55,000 bases of DNA from Dokdonia sp. 4H-3-7-5. GTDB lineage: Bacteria; Bacteroidota; Bacteroidia; Flavobacteriales; Flavobacteriaceae. The notes under the pieces were generated by a model. The model was not told the origin of the DNA. It ran no database searches and saw only the letters and a list, made by a program, of their open reading frames with translations. Shown in pieces: positions 16,632-26,683 of this stretch. The translations under genes were made by a program, and so were the position numbers. Each line of letters starts with the position of its first letter. Positions within the stretch are counted from its first letter, which is position 1. The stretch is taken from NCBI RefSeq assembly GCF_000212355.1, contig NC_015496.1, positions 2,390,001 to 2,445,000 on the forward strand. Reading direction: 5' to 3'.

Positions 16632-17525
16632 TTACTCTTCAATAACGAAGCTAGTTGTAAATTCTTGTGATAACGAGAAGTAGCCTAAGATAAAAGCATC
16701 TGGTCTATTTACGTTATCAAACTGGTCTATATTATCTATGTCACTCACATTGAGAAAGTTTCCTCTTACGGTGGCGGTAGGAGTTTGAAAAGGTCCATTA
16801 TCTCCCTGCTGACTCTGTTCTACAAGTCCGTTCATGTAGTTGAAAAAGTCTTCTGTAGCTCCTAGAATACTAATGTTTACTTCGTCTCCCGTTGCAATAC
16901 CTGTATCTTCTGCATCATAAAAATAAGAGAACTCAAATTGTTGTCCCTCATAAAATCGATCCTCTGTAGGTAAGAATTCATTGAACCCGAAGTCAAAAAG
17001 ATAATAGTTTTCTTGAGCTTCGATATCTGTAAATGCCACAATCACTTCTTTATCATCTTCATCAAAGAGTCCTCCATCACCCTGAGTGACAGAATCAATA
17101 GGAGACGAAGGCGCAAATGAAGTTCTAGCTAGGTATAGCTGATCTTGATAAGTTACATATAATAGAAACTCACTATCATCTACGAGCCAGTTAGTTACAA
17201 TTTTATTGTCTGATACAGGAGAAGTTGTCGTGCTGAAAGGGCGATACATTCCAGGTGACCCAGGAATAGCTTCATAGGGAACACTACTACCATCGTCTTC
17301 TTTTCTTAATTCTAGATTTTCTATTGAGGCAGGCTCAATAGCTCCAAAAAATGAAGATGATAAAGAAACCTTAATGGTTGCATCTGTTAGATTTTGTGCT
17401 GTATCAATTCTAATAAGTGCATCTACTATAAGTCTTGGTGCTTCATTGTTAAGATCTACATCTACTACATCTTCACAAGAAGTAGCGATGAAAAGCAGTA
17501 CAAGTATGGAAAATAAATATTTCAT
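16632..17525 (-). CDS. DUF4249 family lipoprotein
   Basis: A 297-residue outer-membrane lipoprotein: signal peptide MKYLFSILVLLFIATSC with the Cys as lipid anchor, then the DUF4249 start EDVVDVDLNNEAPRLIVDA. The rest is beta-rich with aromatic residues. It begins five bases after the stop of a TonB-dependent receptor gene. DUF4249 proteins are commonly encoded next to such receptors, so it may be a substrate-capturing accessory; that is inferred from context. No enzyme motif is seen. Confidence 0.85.
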   Translation of the reverse strand: MKYLFSILVLLFIATSCEDVVDVDLNNEAPRLIVDALIRIDTAQNLTDATIKVSLSSSFFGAIEPASIENLELRKEDDGSSVPYEAIPGSPGMYRPFSTTTSPVSDNKIVTNWLVDDSEFLLYVTYQDQLYLARTSFAPSSPIDSVTQGDGGLFDEDDKEVIVAFTDIEAQENYYLFDFGFNEFLPTEDRFYEGQQFEFSYFYDAEDTGIATGDEVNISILGATEDFFNYMNGLVEQSQQGDNGPFQTPTATVRGNFLNVSDIDNIDQFDNVNRPDAFILGYFSLSQEFTTSFVIEE

Positions 17526-17529
17526 ATTC

Positions 17530-19908
17530 TTAAAATTTGAAATTATAAGTTACTGCCGGTATTGCCCCAAAAATAGAAGTTCTAATAGCTTCATTGTTTC
17601 CAGTTTCTGCATTTTGCCTAAAGTTAATTGAAGCAGCATTTCGACGATTATAGGCATTATAAAGACTAAAAATCCACTCGGATTTCCATGAGCGACCTTC
17701 ATTTGCACTAGGAGTTAGTGTTGCGCTTAAGTCTAGTCTATGGTAAGATGGCAATCGTTGTTCATTGCGAGGACCATATGTTGGGATTACTATTCCTTGA
17801 AACTCAAATTGTCCTACAGGAAAATTTGTAGGCTGTCCTGTTTGAAAAAGAAAGTTACTGCCAAATTTCCACTTCTTACTGAGCTCATAGCTTAGATTCA
17901 TGGAGATGTCATGAGTTTTGTCATAAGGAGTGTTATACCACTGCCCTCTATTGATACCCAACTCATTCTCGTTTCTGCCAGGAGTACGTTGCTCAGATTT
18001 TGAGAGCGTGTAAGCAATAAATCCTTTGAGGTCACCATCATTTTTTCTTAATAAAAACTCTAGTCCATAAGCTCTTGCTTCGCCTTGTAATACCACTTGC
18101 TCGATGGCATCATTTGCGATAAGTTGTGCACCATCAATATAATCTACTCTACCATCTATGTTTTTATAAAATGCCTCAGTTTCTAGGGTGTACTCTGTGT
18201 CTTTTACTTCAAAGTTTTTAAAGTATCCCAAAGCATATTGATCTAGTTTTTGAGGTTGTACAAATTGTCCACTAGGAGTCCAAATGTCTAGAGGAGTAGG
18301 GGAGCTTGTATTTGATAATAAATGAAGATATTGAACGAGTCGTGTGTAACTTGCTTTTATAGAGGTGTCGTCATTAAAGGCATAAGATGCAGCAATACGT
18401 GGTTCTAGTGAATTAAAGGTAGCTAGCTTATCGCTTCTCGATAGTGAAGTATCTGTTTCAATAGGATCTTCACTTTTATAAATTAATAAAAACGGATCAA
18501 AAGTTACAGGTTGATTATCTCTGTATATATTAATCTCATCTTGACCAAGGCGAGTAAAATTACTATAACGTAGCCCGTACTCAACGGTGAGATCTTTTGA
18601 TAATTTGTGTTCGATATCTACATATGCAGCAAACTCATTTGCATACTTCTTTGTGAGTTGTTCTTCTATAATACCAGAATCTGGGCCATTAGGTTTTATG
18701 CGACCAGGATTAAAGGTGTAGTATAGATTATTAATCCCAGAGTAAATCTTCATTTTATCATTTAAGTAATGAGTAAGATCATACTTGAGGTTAATGTTAT
18801 TGATGCCAGAATTCCACTCAAAGCCTACAAAGTCAAGGTCTAAACCATAATAATAGTCGCTATAAATCAGGGAAGCGTTAGAAAATAATTTATCAGAAAA
18901 AATATGATTCCATCGTAAGTTTCCTACGGCATTTCCATAAACATTTTTAAAACTATCATCTATACTAAAGAGGTCCCTGCCGAAGTATCCAGAGAGGTAC
19001 AAGCTATTGTTGTCATTTATATTATAGTTAATCTTAGTGTTGAGGTCGTAAAAGTATGCCTTGTTGTCTATGTCAAATAAGGGTAAAAATAAATGAGCAT
19101 ATGATGCTCTTCCTCCTAGTAGAAACGCAGCTTTGTCCTTGACAATAGGTCCTTCTACAAGTAATCTACTCGCTACAGCGCCTATTCCTCCGCTTACTTT
19201 TACATTTTTGCTATTTCCTTCTTTTTGATAAATATCTAATACAGAAGAAACGCGACCACCATAACGTGCGGGGATTCCGCCTTTATATAGCTTTAAATCT
19301 TTAATCGCATCAGGATTAAATACTGAGAAAAATCCGAAGAGATGAGAGGAGTTGAATATGGTAGCCTCATCAAGTAATATTAAATTTTGATCTGCCGCAC
19401 CACCACGAACATTAAATCCAGAAGCACCTTCACCAGCACTTGTAACTCCAGGTAGTAATAAAATCGCTTTAATGACATCTGCCTCTCCCAGTACTACGGG
19501 AATTTGTTTAATAGTAGCAGCACTCAATGCATTTACACTCATTTGAGGTTTCCGTATACGTACTCGCTCTACTTTTTCTTCTATGACAACCTCATTGAGT
19601 AGCTCTTCAGAAGGTGCTAGTTTAAAATTGCGACGTATATCGCTTGTAAGATTAACAGTCTCAATTACATCTTTAAATCCTAGATAGCTTACTTGTAATT
19701 GATAGGTTCCTTCGGGTAGCGTTATGGAATAGAATCCATAAGAATTTGTCACTACGCCATCGCTTAATTCTGGAAATAATATACTTACACCTATGAGCGT
19801 TTCATTACTTGAGCTATCGGTGATTGTGCCACTTAGTGTATATTTTTCTTGACTCAATGAAAGCTGAGTAACCCCTATGAGAAAGAGTAAAGTAAAGAAC
19901 TTTTTCAT
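17530..19908 (-). CDS. TonB-dependent receptor with carboxypeptidase-like N-terminal domain
   Basis: An outer-membrane active transporter of 792 residues counted from the ATG at 19908, which begins the signal peptide MKKFFTLLFLIGVTQLSLSQ. The open frame runs further upstream to 19935, but that would add nine non-signal residues. A CarboxypepD_reg-like domain (YTLSGTITDSSSNETLIGVS) is followed by the plug (NALSAATIKQIPVVLGEADV, GFNVRGGAADQNLILLD) and a barrel ending in a terminal Phe (VTYNFKF). The LGEADV plug variant and the adjoining DUF4249 lipoprotein suggest a receptor-lipoprotein pair. The substrate is not predictable. Confidence 0.88.
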   Translation of the reverse strand: MKKFFTLLFLIGVTQLSLSQEKYTLSGTITDSSSNETLIGVSILFPELSDGVVTNSYGFYSITLPEGTYQLQVSYLGFKDVIETVNLTSDIRRNFKLAPSEELLNEVVIEEKVERVRIRKPQMSVNALSAATIKQIPVVLGEADVIKAILLLPGVTSAGEGASGFNVRGGAADQNLILLDEATIFNSSHLFGFFSVFNPDAIKDLKLYKGGIPARYGGRVSSVLDIYQKEGNSKNVKVSGGIGAVASRLLVEGPIVKDKAAFLLGGRASYAHLFLPLFDIDNKAYFYDLNTKINYNINDNNSLYLSGYFGRDLFSIDDSFKNVYGNAVGNLRWNHIFSDKLFSNASLIYSDYYYGLDLDFVGFEWNSGINNINLKYDLTHYLNDKMKIYSGINNLYYTFNPGRIKPNGPDSGIIEEQLTKKYANEFAAYVDIEHKLSKDLTVEYGLRYSNFTRLGQDEINIYRDNQPVTFDPFLLIYKSEDPIETDTSLSRSDKLATFNSLEPRIAASYAFNDDTSIKASYTRLVQYLHLLSNTSSPTPLDIWTPSGQFVQPQKLDQYALGYFKNFEVKDTEYTLETEAFYKNIDGRVDYIDGAQLIANDAIEQVVLQGEARAYGLEFLLRKNDGDLKGFIAYTLSKSEQRTPGRNENELGINRGQWYNTPYDKTHDISMNLSYELSKKWKFGSNFLFQTGQPTNFPVGQFEFQGIVIPTYGPRNEQRLPSYHRLDLSATLTPSANEGRSWKSEWIFSLYNAYNRRNAASINFRQNAETGNNEAIRTSIFGAIPAVTYNFKF

Positions 19909-19959
19909 GTTATAGTTTTGAGTAAAGCTAACCACAATTCTTTAATTAAACTTGTTAAA

Positions 19960-19996
19960 AAAAATGAAAGCCTCTTCTGTCTAGAAGAGGCTTTTA
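19960..19996 (-). terminator. Terminator after icd
   Basis: AAAGCCTCTTCT pairs with AGAAGAGGCTTT around a short loop. Read on the minus strand it is followed by CATTTTTTTT, so it fits the end of the icd transcript. Confidence 0.85.
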
Positions 19997-20008
19997 AGTA
20001 ATGTTGTG

Positions 20009-20024
20009 CGCTTTCGCGAAAGCG
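20009..20024. repeat. Dispersed palindrome, site 6
   Basis: Perfect 16-base form CGCTTTCGCGAAAGCG. It lies between the icd stop, eight bases away, and the icd terminator. Confidence 0.95.
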
Positions 20025-20031
20025 TTATAAT

Positions 20032-22254
<2,223 letters not shown>

Positions 22255-22731
22255 TTAGAAGGTATTTGTTTATTAAATCTTTTGAAAATCACTCGTAAGT
22301 CGAGCCTAGCAAATATACCAAATCACTAAGGTTACTTGCAATGCTTAGGTGTGCGAATGCACTTAGAATTATTAAGAATATTGTATTTAAGTACACATTG
22401 AATTCATTTAATTAATTAAGAGGGATGTATAATGCTTTTTTAGAAGTTATATAAAGTATTAAGGTGGCCTTGACATTTAGGTGTGTTACAAAGCTGTAGT
22501 GCTAATAGCTATGCTTGATGTGTAGTATTTAAGGAGGGAGATTAAGTTTGAGGAGAAGGGGAGTGACTTTGAACTTCTTGTCAACTATTACGGAAAGATT
22601 CTAATTAGTTCGAAAGATGACAACAGTAATTTACTTGATTAATGAATCTGTATTCTTCCAATGCGAATGTAGATGTGTGTATAATATTTATCTCTTTTAA
22701 GATGTTTGTATCCTAACATATGTTCAAAAAA
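22255..22731. other. Gene-free region upstream of icd
   Basis: About 480 AT-rich bases with no credible open frame and no RNA gene I recognise. The part next to icd holds its promoter; the part near 22732 ends in the rplS terminator. No repeat element is seen here. Confidence 0.6.
22310..22341 (-). promoter_or_regulatory. icd promoter
   Basis: On the minus strand TATATTTG (22310-22317), with TTG 21 bases upstream (22339-22341), slightly longer than the usual 19-base spacer. The leader would be about 50 bases. Confidence 0.6.
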
Positions 22732-22758
22732 AAGCTCCATCGTTATGATGGAGCTTTT
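22732..22758 (-). terminator. Terminator after rplS
   Basis: AAAGCTCCATC pairs with GATGGAGCTTTTT around a short loop; read on the minus strand it ends in a T run. It lies about 20 bases past the rplS stop. Confidence 0.9.
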
Positions 22759-22778
22759 TGATAATATATTGTAGTAGC

Positions 22779-23132
22779 TTAAGCGCCACGTCTTTCTTTA
22801 ATACGAGCTTTCTTACCAGTAAGACCTCTAAAGTAAAAGATACGTGCACGACGTACAATACCTTTCTTGTTTATTTCAATCTTTTGGATAGCAGGAAGGT
22901 TAAGTGGGAATACACGTTCCACACCAACAGTACCAGACATTTTACGGATTGTAAATGTTTGAGTTCTTCCAGTTCCTCTTAATTGAATCACAACTCCTCT
23001 AAAGAACTGTGTTCTACTTTTTTCACCTTCCTTAATTTCATAAAATACAGTAATTGTATCTCCTGCTGAAAAAGTTGGGAAATCATTTTTTGGGATGAAT
23101 TCGTCTTGTACGAATTTTACTAAATCTTCCAT
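22779..23132 (-). CDS. rplS: 50S ribosomal protein L19
   Basis: A 117-residue ribosomal protein bL19 at the interface of the two subunits. Characteristic stretches are FSAGDTITVFYEIKEGEKSR, QFFRGVVIQ, TFTIRKMSGTVGVERVFP and KKGIVRRARIFYFRG. The length is normal. It lies downstream of rpsT on the same strand, separated by a terminator and a palindrome site, so it probably has its own promoter, although I find no clear -7 box. A terminator follows. Confidence 0.96.
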   Translation of the reverse strand: MEDLVKFVQDEFIPKNDFPTFSAGDTITVFYEIKEGEKSRTQFFRGVVIQLRGTGRTQTFTIRKMSGTVGVERVFPLNLPAIQKIEINKKGIVRRARIFYFRGLTGKKARIKERRGA

Positions 23133-23258
23133 TTCTATGGATATTAAAGTGGTTTTACGTTAGGGCAACATTCACGAACATCGTCAGAGGTTAGCCTAAT
23201 CAGTTGCAAGAATTTCTTGCGGTATTAATTTAATATGTAAAAGTAGTAGAGAGGTTTT

Positions 23259-23272
23259 GCTTTCGCGAAAGC
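23259..23272. repeat. Dispersed palindrome, site 7
   Basis: GCTTTCGCGAAAGC, core 23261-23270, extended to GCGTA on the right only. It lies between the rpsT terminator and rplS. Confidence 0.95.
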
Positions 23273-23301
23273 GTAAGTTATACTTATCTACTTCTTAAAT
23301 A

Positions 23302-23334
23302 ACAAAAGAACCCCTATAGAAATATAGAAGTTCT
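23302..23334 (-). terminator. Terminator after rpsT (works only as minus-strand RNA)
   Basis: On the minus strand AGAACTTCTATA pairs with TATAGGGGTTCT over 12 positions, two of them G-U, with a TTTC loop and TTTT after it. On the plus strand the two wobble pairs become mismatches, so the hairpin suits the rpsT strand only. Confidence 0.75.
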
Positions 23335-23358
23335 CTGTATATCATAATCGTAGTGCTA

Positions 23359-23610
23359 TTATAGCGCTGCTACGTGCTTTGCAAGCTTAGATTTCAGGTT
23401 AGCTGCTTTGTTATCATGAATGATATTACGCTTAGCTAACTTGTCAATCATAGAAGCTACAGCTGGATATAAAGCCTGTGCATCTTTCTGCTCAGTCATA
23501 TCGCGTAGTCTTTTGATCGCGTTACGAGTCGTTCTGTGTTGGTAACGATTTCTAAGACGCTTAGCTTCGTTGCTTCTAATTCTCTTTAAAGCTGACTTGT
23601 GATTTGCCAT
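23359..23610 (-). CDS. rpsT: 30S ribosomal protein S20
   Basis: An 83-residue basic protein bS20 that binds 16S rRNA early in 30S assembly. The N-terminus MANHKSALKRIRSNEAKRLRNR and the helix KDAQALYPAVASMIDKLAKR are typical, and the length is normal. It starts 30 bases downstream of a tRNA-Glu gene on the same strand, so it may be released from a tRNA-containing transcript by tRNA processing. It has its own terminator. Confidence 0.96.
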   Translation of the reverse strand: MANHKSALKRIRSNEAKRLRNRYQHRTTRNAIKRLRDMTEQKDAQALYPAVASMIDKLAKRNIIHDNKAANLKSKLAKHVAAL

Positions 23611-23640
23611 TATTGTTTTTTCTAGTAATTATAAAAATTG

Positions 23641-23712
23641 TAGCCCGTAGGGGAATCGAACCCCTCTTACATGGATGAAAACCATGCGTCCTAGCCGATA
23701 GACGAACGGGCC
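23641..23712 (-). tRNA. tRNA-Glu (TTC), copy 1
   Basis: A 72-base cloverleaf on the minus strand: GGCCCGT acceptor, D arm TCGTCTATCGGCTAGGAC, anticodon stem CATGG with loop TTTTCAT (anticodon TTC), T arm AGGGGTTCGATTCCCCT. The first pair is G-U. CCA is not encoded. It is identical in all 72 bases to the copy 48 bases upstream. Confidence 0.95.
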
Positions 23713-23716
23713 AGAA

Positions 23717-23744
23717 AAATTCTGAAGTGTTACCTTCAGAATTT
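23717..23744 (-). terminator. Terminator-like hairpin between the two tRNA-Glu genes
   Basis: An 11-base perfect stem (AAATTCTGAAG with CTTCAGAATTT) around GTAACA, with extra T after it on the minus strand. It could attenuate read-through or mark a processing site. Confidence 0.6.
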
Positions 23745-23760
23745 ATGTATTCAAAATGTG

Positions 23761-23832
23761 TAGCCCGTAGGGGAATCGAACCCCTCTTACATGGATGAAA
23801 ACCATGCGTCCTAGCCGATAGACGAACGGGCC
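23761..23832 (-). tRNA. tRNA-Glu (TTC), copy 2
   Basis: Same 72 bases as the copy at 23641-23712, hence the same anticodon and no encoded CCA. On the minus strand it is the first of the pair. It follows proS by about 85 bases. Confidence 0.95.
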
Positions 23833-23916
23833 TAGAACAACGTTTAAATTGCGGATGCAAAAATAAACATATTTCTAGATGTTGCAAGCCAATTTGAAAC
23901 TTTTTTCAAATTTTTT

Positions 23917-25395
23917 TTAATAGGCCTTGGCAAACAGTACTCTACGATTAGAAGGAGCACCAGAAAAAACGCATTTTCCTTCCTCTTCAACAGCATCCAT
24001 AGGGATACATCTTATCGTTGCTTTTGTTATTTGTTTGATTTTCTCTTCTGTTTCCTCTGTTCCGTCCCAATGTGCACTCAAGAAACCTCCTTTGGTCTCT
24101 AGTACTTCTTTAAATTCTGTAAAGTCATTTACAGGCGTTATATGCGTGTCTCTGTAATTTTTTGCCTTAGTGTATAGGTTTTCTTGTATTTCCTTTAATA
24201 GGTCAACTACAGTCTCTACAATATTCTCTTTGGCTACAAATTCTTTAGTCAGTGTATCTCTTCTTGCAAGTTCTACAGTTCGTTTCTCAAGGTCTTTAGG
24301 TCCTATTCCTATTCTTAAAGGAACACCCTTGAGCTCATACTCATTAAATTTCCATCCTGGTTTATGAGTATCGCGATTATCAAACTTTACAGAAACTCCG
24401 TGCAGTTTAAGGTCTTGTACAATTTCATTTGCCACTTGAGATATTGCATCCAGTTGTTCTTGTCCTTTGTATATTGGAACAATCACCACCTGGAAAGGAG
24501 CGAGGTTAGGAGGTAAAACAAGTCCTTGGTCATCACTATGCGTCATTATAAGAGCTCCCATAAGTCGTGTAGATACACCCCAAGAGGTAGCCCATACATG
24601 CTCTTGCTTTCCTTGGTTTGTGGTAAATTTTACATCAAACGCTTTCGCGAAATTTTGACCTAAAAAGTGAGATGTGCCAGCTTGTAGCGCTTTTCCATCT
24701 TGCATAAGGGCTTCGATACAAAAGGTTTCATCTGCACCAGCAAAACGTTCACTCTCTGTCTTTACACCTTTTACTACAGGAATGGCTAAGAAATTCTCAG
24801 CAAATTCTGCATAGATGTTATTCATCAATTCTGCCTCAACTAGTGCTTCTTGCTTAGTAGCATGTGCTGTGTGGCCTTCTTGCCATAAGAATTCGGCAGT
24901 CCTCAAGAATAAGCGAGTTCGCATTTCCCAGCGTACTACATTTGCCCATTGGTTGATTAATAGTGGAAGATCTCTATATGATTGAATCCACCCTTTATAT
25001 GTATTCCATATAATAGCTTCACTAGTAGGACGAACGATAAGTTCTTCCTCTAATTTTGCATTAGGGTCTACAATAAGCTTGCTAGGATTATCAGGATCTG
25101 TTTTTAATCTGTAGTGGGTAACTACTGCACATTCCTTTGCAAAGCCCTCTGCATTCTTCTCTTCAGCTTCAAAAAGACTTTTGGGTACAAATAGTGGGAA
25201 ATATGCATTTTCATGTCCTGTTTCTTTGAACATGCGATCAAGCTCTGCTTGCATTTTTTCCCAGATAGCATATCCGTATGGTTTTATAACCATACAGCCG
25301 CGCACTGCTGAGTTTTCTGCTAGGTCTGCTTGAACTACTAATTCATTATACCATTTAGAATAATCTTCACTTCTTTTTGTGAGGTTCTTGCCCAT
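23917..25395 (-). CDS. proS: Prolyl-tRNA synthetase, eukaryotic/archaeal-like type
   Basis: Charges tRNA-Pro with proline. At 492 residues it is the short form without the bacterial editing insertion. Class II motifs are visible: motif 1 region around [17 protein letters not shown], motif 2 [18 protein letters not shown], and the C-terminal extension ending VLFAKAY, as in the archaeal-like form. A palindrome site encodes FAKAF after LGQN, just before [19 protein letters not shown]. tRNA-Glu genes and rpsT follow on the same strand. The start [20 protein letters not shown] is typical of the family. Confidence 0.95.
   Translation of the reverse strand: MGKNLTKRSEDYSKWYNELVVQADLAENSAVRGCMVIKPYGYAIWEKMQAELDRMFKETGHENAYFPLFVPKSLFEAEEKNAEGFAKECAVVTHYRLKTDPDNPSKLIVDPNAKLEEELIVRPTSEAIIWNTYKGWIQSYRDLPLLINQWANVVRWEMRTRLFLRTAEFLWQEGHTAHATKQEALVEAELMNNIYAEFAENFLAIPVVKGVKTESERFAGADETFCIEALMQDGKALQAGTSHFLGQNFAKAFDVKFTTNQGKQEHVWATSWGVSTRLMGALIMTHSDDQGLVLPPNLAPFQVVIVPIYKGQEQLDAISQVANEIVQDLKLHGVSVKFDNRDTHKPGWKFNEYELKGVPLRIGIGPKDLEKRTVELARRDTLTKEFVAKENIVETVVDLLKEIQENLYTKAKNYRDTHITPVNDFTEFKEVLETKGGFLSAHWDGTEETEEKIKQITKATIRCIPMDAVEEEGKCVFSGAPSNRRVLFAKAY
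24640..24652. repeat. Dispersed palindrome, site 8 (inside proS)
   Basis: Core TTTCGCGAAA at 24643-24652, left arm CGC, right arm degenerate (TTTT). It is read as FAKA in the synthetase. Confidence 0.85.
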
Positions 25396-25435
25396 AAAAC
25401 TTATTTTGGCACAAATGTTGTGTTAATTTGAATGT

Positions 25436-25464
25436 AAAAATACCTAGCGAAATTAGGTATTTTT
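25436..25464. terminator. Hairpin between divergent proS and lipoprotein genes
   Basis: AAAAATACCTA pairs with TAGGTATTTTT over 11 bases around a seven-base loop, with the A run and T run of a terminator in either direction. It lies between two 5' ends, so it may be an attenuator in the leader of one of them and not an ordinary gene end. Confidence 0.6.
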
Positions 25465-25494
25465 GAATCAAGCAACAATTAAAACACTATCGAT

Positions 25495-26652
25495 ATGGAA
25501 TTTTATACTTCACTTATACGCACAACAAAGAATTTGTCATTTGTGGCTGTTACGTCAGTATTTTTGATAGGTTGTAGCTCTTCTCAGAATTTTTATGATG
25601 AGGATGGAATTTACAGTAGTCCTCAAGCTGATGCAGCTAGTGCTTCTGGTCAAGAAATTTCTAGTGGTGCAAACACTCAGGTTTACAAAAATTATTTTGA
25701 AAAAGGAGTTCAAGAGCTCAGTGAGTTAGAAGAAGATGGTGCTGTATTTACTGATATTGAATCCTATTCTTCGGAGGCGGGGACTGATATTTATGTAGAC
25801 GGAGCTAGTTTTGAAACGAATACTGGTTATGCAGCTTGGGGTGATGAAACTCAAGATGTTGAAATAAACATTTACAATAACGCTCCTTATTGGGGCTTCA
25901 ATAACTGGGGAGGTTTTGGAGGCTACGGTTACGGTTGGGGTGGAGGATTCTATGGAAATGCTTGGGGAGGCGGATTCTGGTCACCATGGGGATATGGCAT
26001 ACATAGAGGATTTAATAATCCATTTTTTGGTTATGCAGGTTATGGATTTGCATATAATCGTCCCTACTTTCACTACGGTAACAATTTTAATAATCACTAT
26101 TATGGTAATTATAATAGAAATTACGGTGGTCGTGTAGCTTATAGCGCAGGTAGAAGATCAGCTGTTTCAAATACGGGAAGAAGAAGTAGTGCTGTAAATG
26201 CTATTTCATCTTCAAGGTCGCGTTTACGTTCGTCTTCTGGAAGAACAACACAATCAACTAGTAGAAATACATATTCTAGAAATAGAGGGACAAGTACACG
26301 TGTAATCGGAGCGAGACCTACATCTACTAGTCGTGATGGTATTACGAGAGGTAGGCCTACATCTACCAGCAGTGATGGTGTCACTAGAGGGAGACCAACT
26401 TCAGCTAGCCGCGATGGTGTTACTAGAGGAAGACCTAGTGCTGCGAGACCATCTGGAACTCAATCAAGACCTTCGCGTCCAGTTAGACCAAGTGGAACCT
26501 ATTCAAGACCTGCATCTAGGCCATCAAGACCGTCAGCAACACCTAGCAGATCTTCATCTAGAAGTAGCTCTGTTTCTAGATCATCATCATCAAGAAGTAG
26601 TAGTGGATCATCTTCAAGATCTTCTGGTAGAAGCGGAGGACGTAGAGGATAA
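25495..26652 (+). CDS. Low-complexity lipoprotein with Gly/Tyr/Trp and Arg/Ser regions
   Basis: A 385-residue outer-membrane lipoprotein of unknown function. The signal peptide ends in FLIGCSSS, with Cys as anchor. Order: a Ser/Asp-rich segment (about 30-120), a Gly/Trp/Tyr-rich segment (about 130-210; NNWGGFGGYGYGWGGG, NHYYGNYNRNYGG), then a basic Ser/Arg/Pro-rich tail (about 215-385) with a 13-residue unit repeated about three times (RPTSTSRDGITRG, RPTSTSSDGVTRG, RPTSASRDGVTRG) and runs of SRSSSRSSS. The tail is very positively charged and probably disordered. Relatives are often mislabelled prolyl-tRNA synthetase because of the neighbour. It is followed 31 bases later by a FadL-type channel. 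Confidence 0.8.
   Translation: MEFYTSLIRTTKNLSFVAVTSVFLIGCSSSQNFYDEDGIYSSPQADAASASGQEISSGANTQVYKNYFEKGVQELSELEEDGAVFTDIESYSSEAGTDIYVDGASFETNTGYAAWGDETQDVEINIYNNAPYWGFNNWGGFGGYGYGWGGGFYGNAWGGGFWSPWGYGIHRGFNNPFFGYAGYGFAYNRPYFHYGNNFNNHYYGNYNRNYGGRVAYSAGRRSAVSNTGRRSSAVNAISSSRSRLRSSSGRTTQSTSRNTYSRNRGTSTRVIGARPTSTSRDGITRGRPTSTSSDGVTRGRPTSASRDGVTRGRPSAARPSGTQSRPSRPVRPSGTYSRPASRPSRPSATPSRSSSRSSSVSRSSSSRSSSGSSSRSSGRSGGRRG
26308..26436 (+). repeat. 39-base tandem repeat inside the lipoprotein gene
   Basis: About three imperfect 39-base units encoding RPTS-S-DG-TRG. Synonymous differences between units show that the repeats are old or kept at protein level. Confidence 0.8.
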
Positions 26653-26683
26653 GCGATATAGTTTACAGTATTAAATTTTTTAT

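Noticed and set aside
23641-23832. Direct repeat of 72 bases as a possible CRISPR
   Set aside because: Only two units, and each is a tRNA-Glu gene.
23576-23887. Open frame on the minus strand across the two tRNA-Glu genes
   Set aside because: It is made of the two identical tRNA genes and repeats its own sequence because the tRNAs do; it is not a protein gene.
25495-26652. Naming the lipoprotein prolyl-tRNA synthetase, as relatives sometimes are
   Set aside because: It has none of the synthetase motifs; the name comes from the neighbouring proS.
25916-26674. Long open frames overlapping the low-complexity lipoprotein gene on both strands
   Set aside because: They arise from its biased codons; the lipoprotein has the signal peptide and the protein-like repeat.
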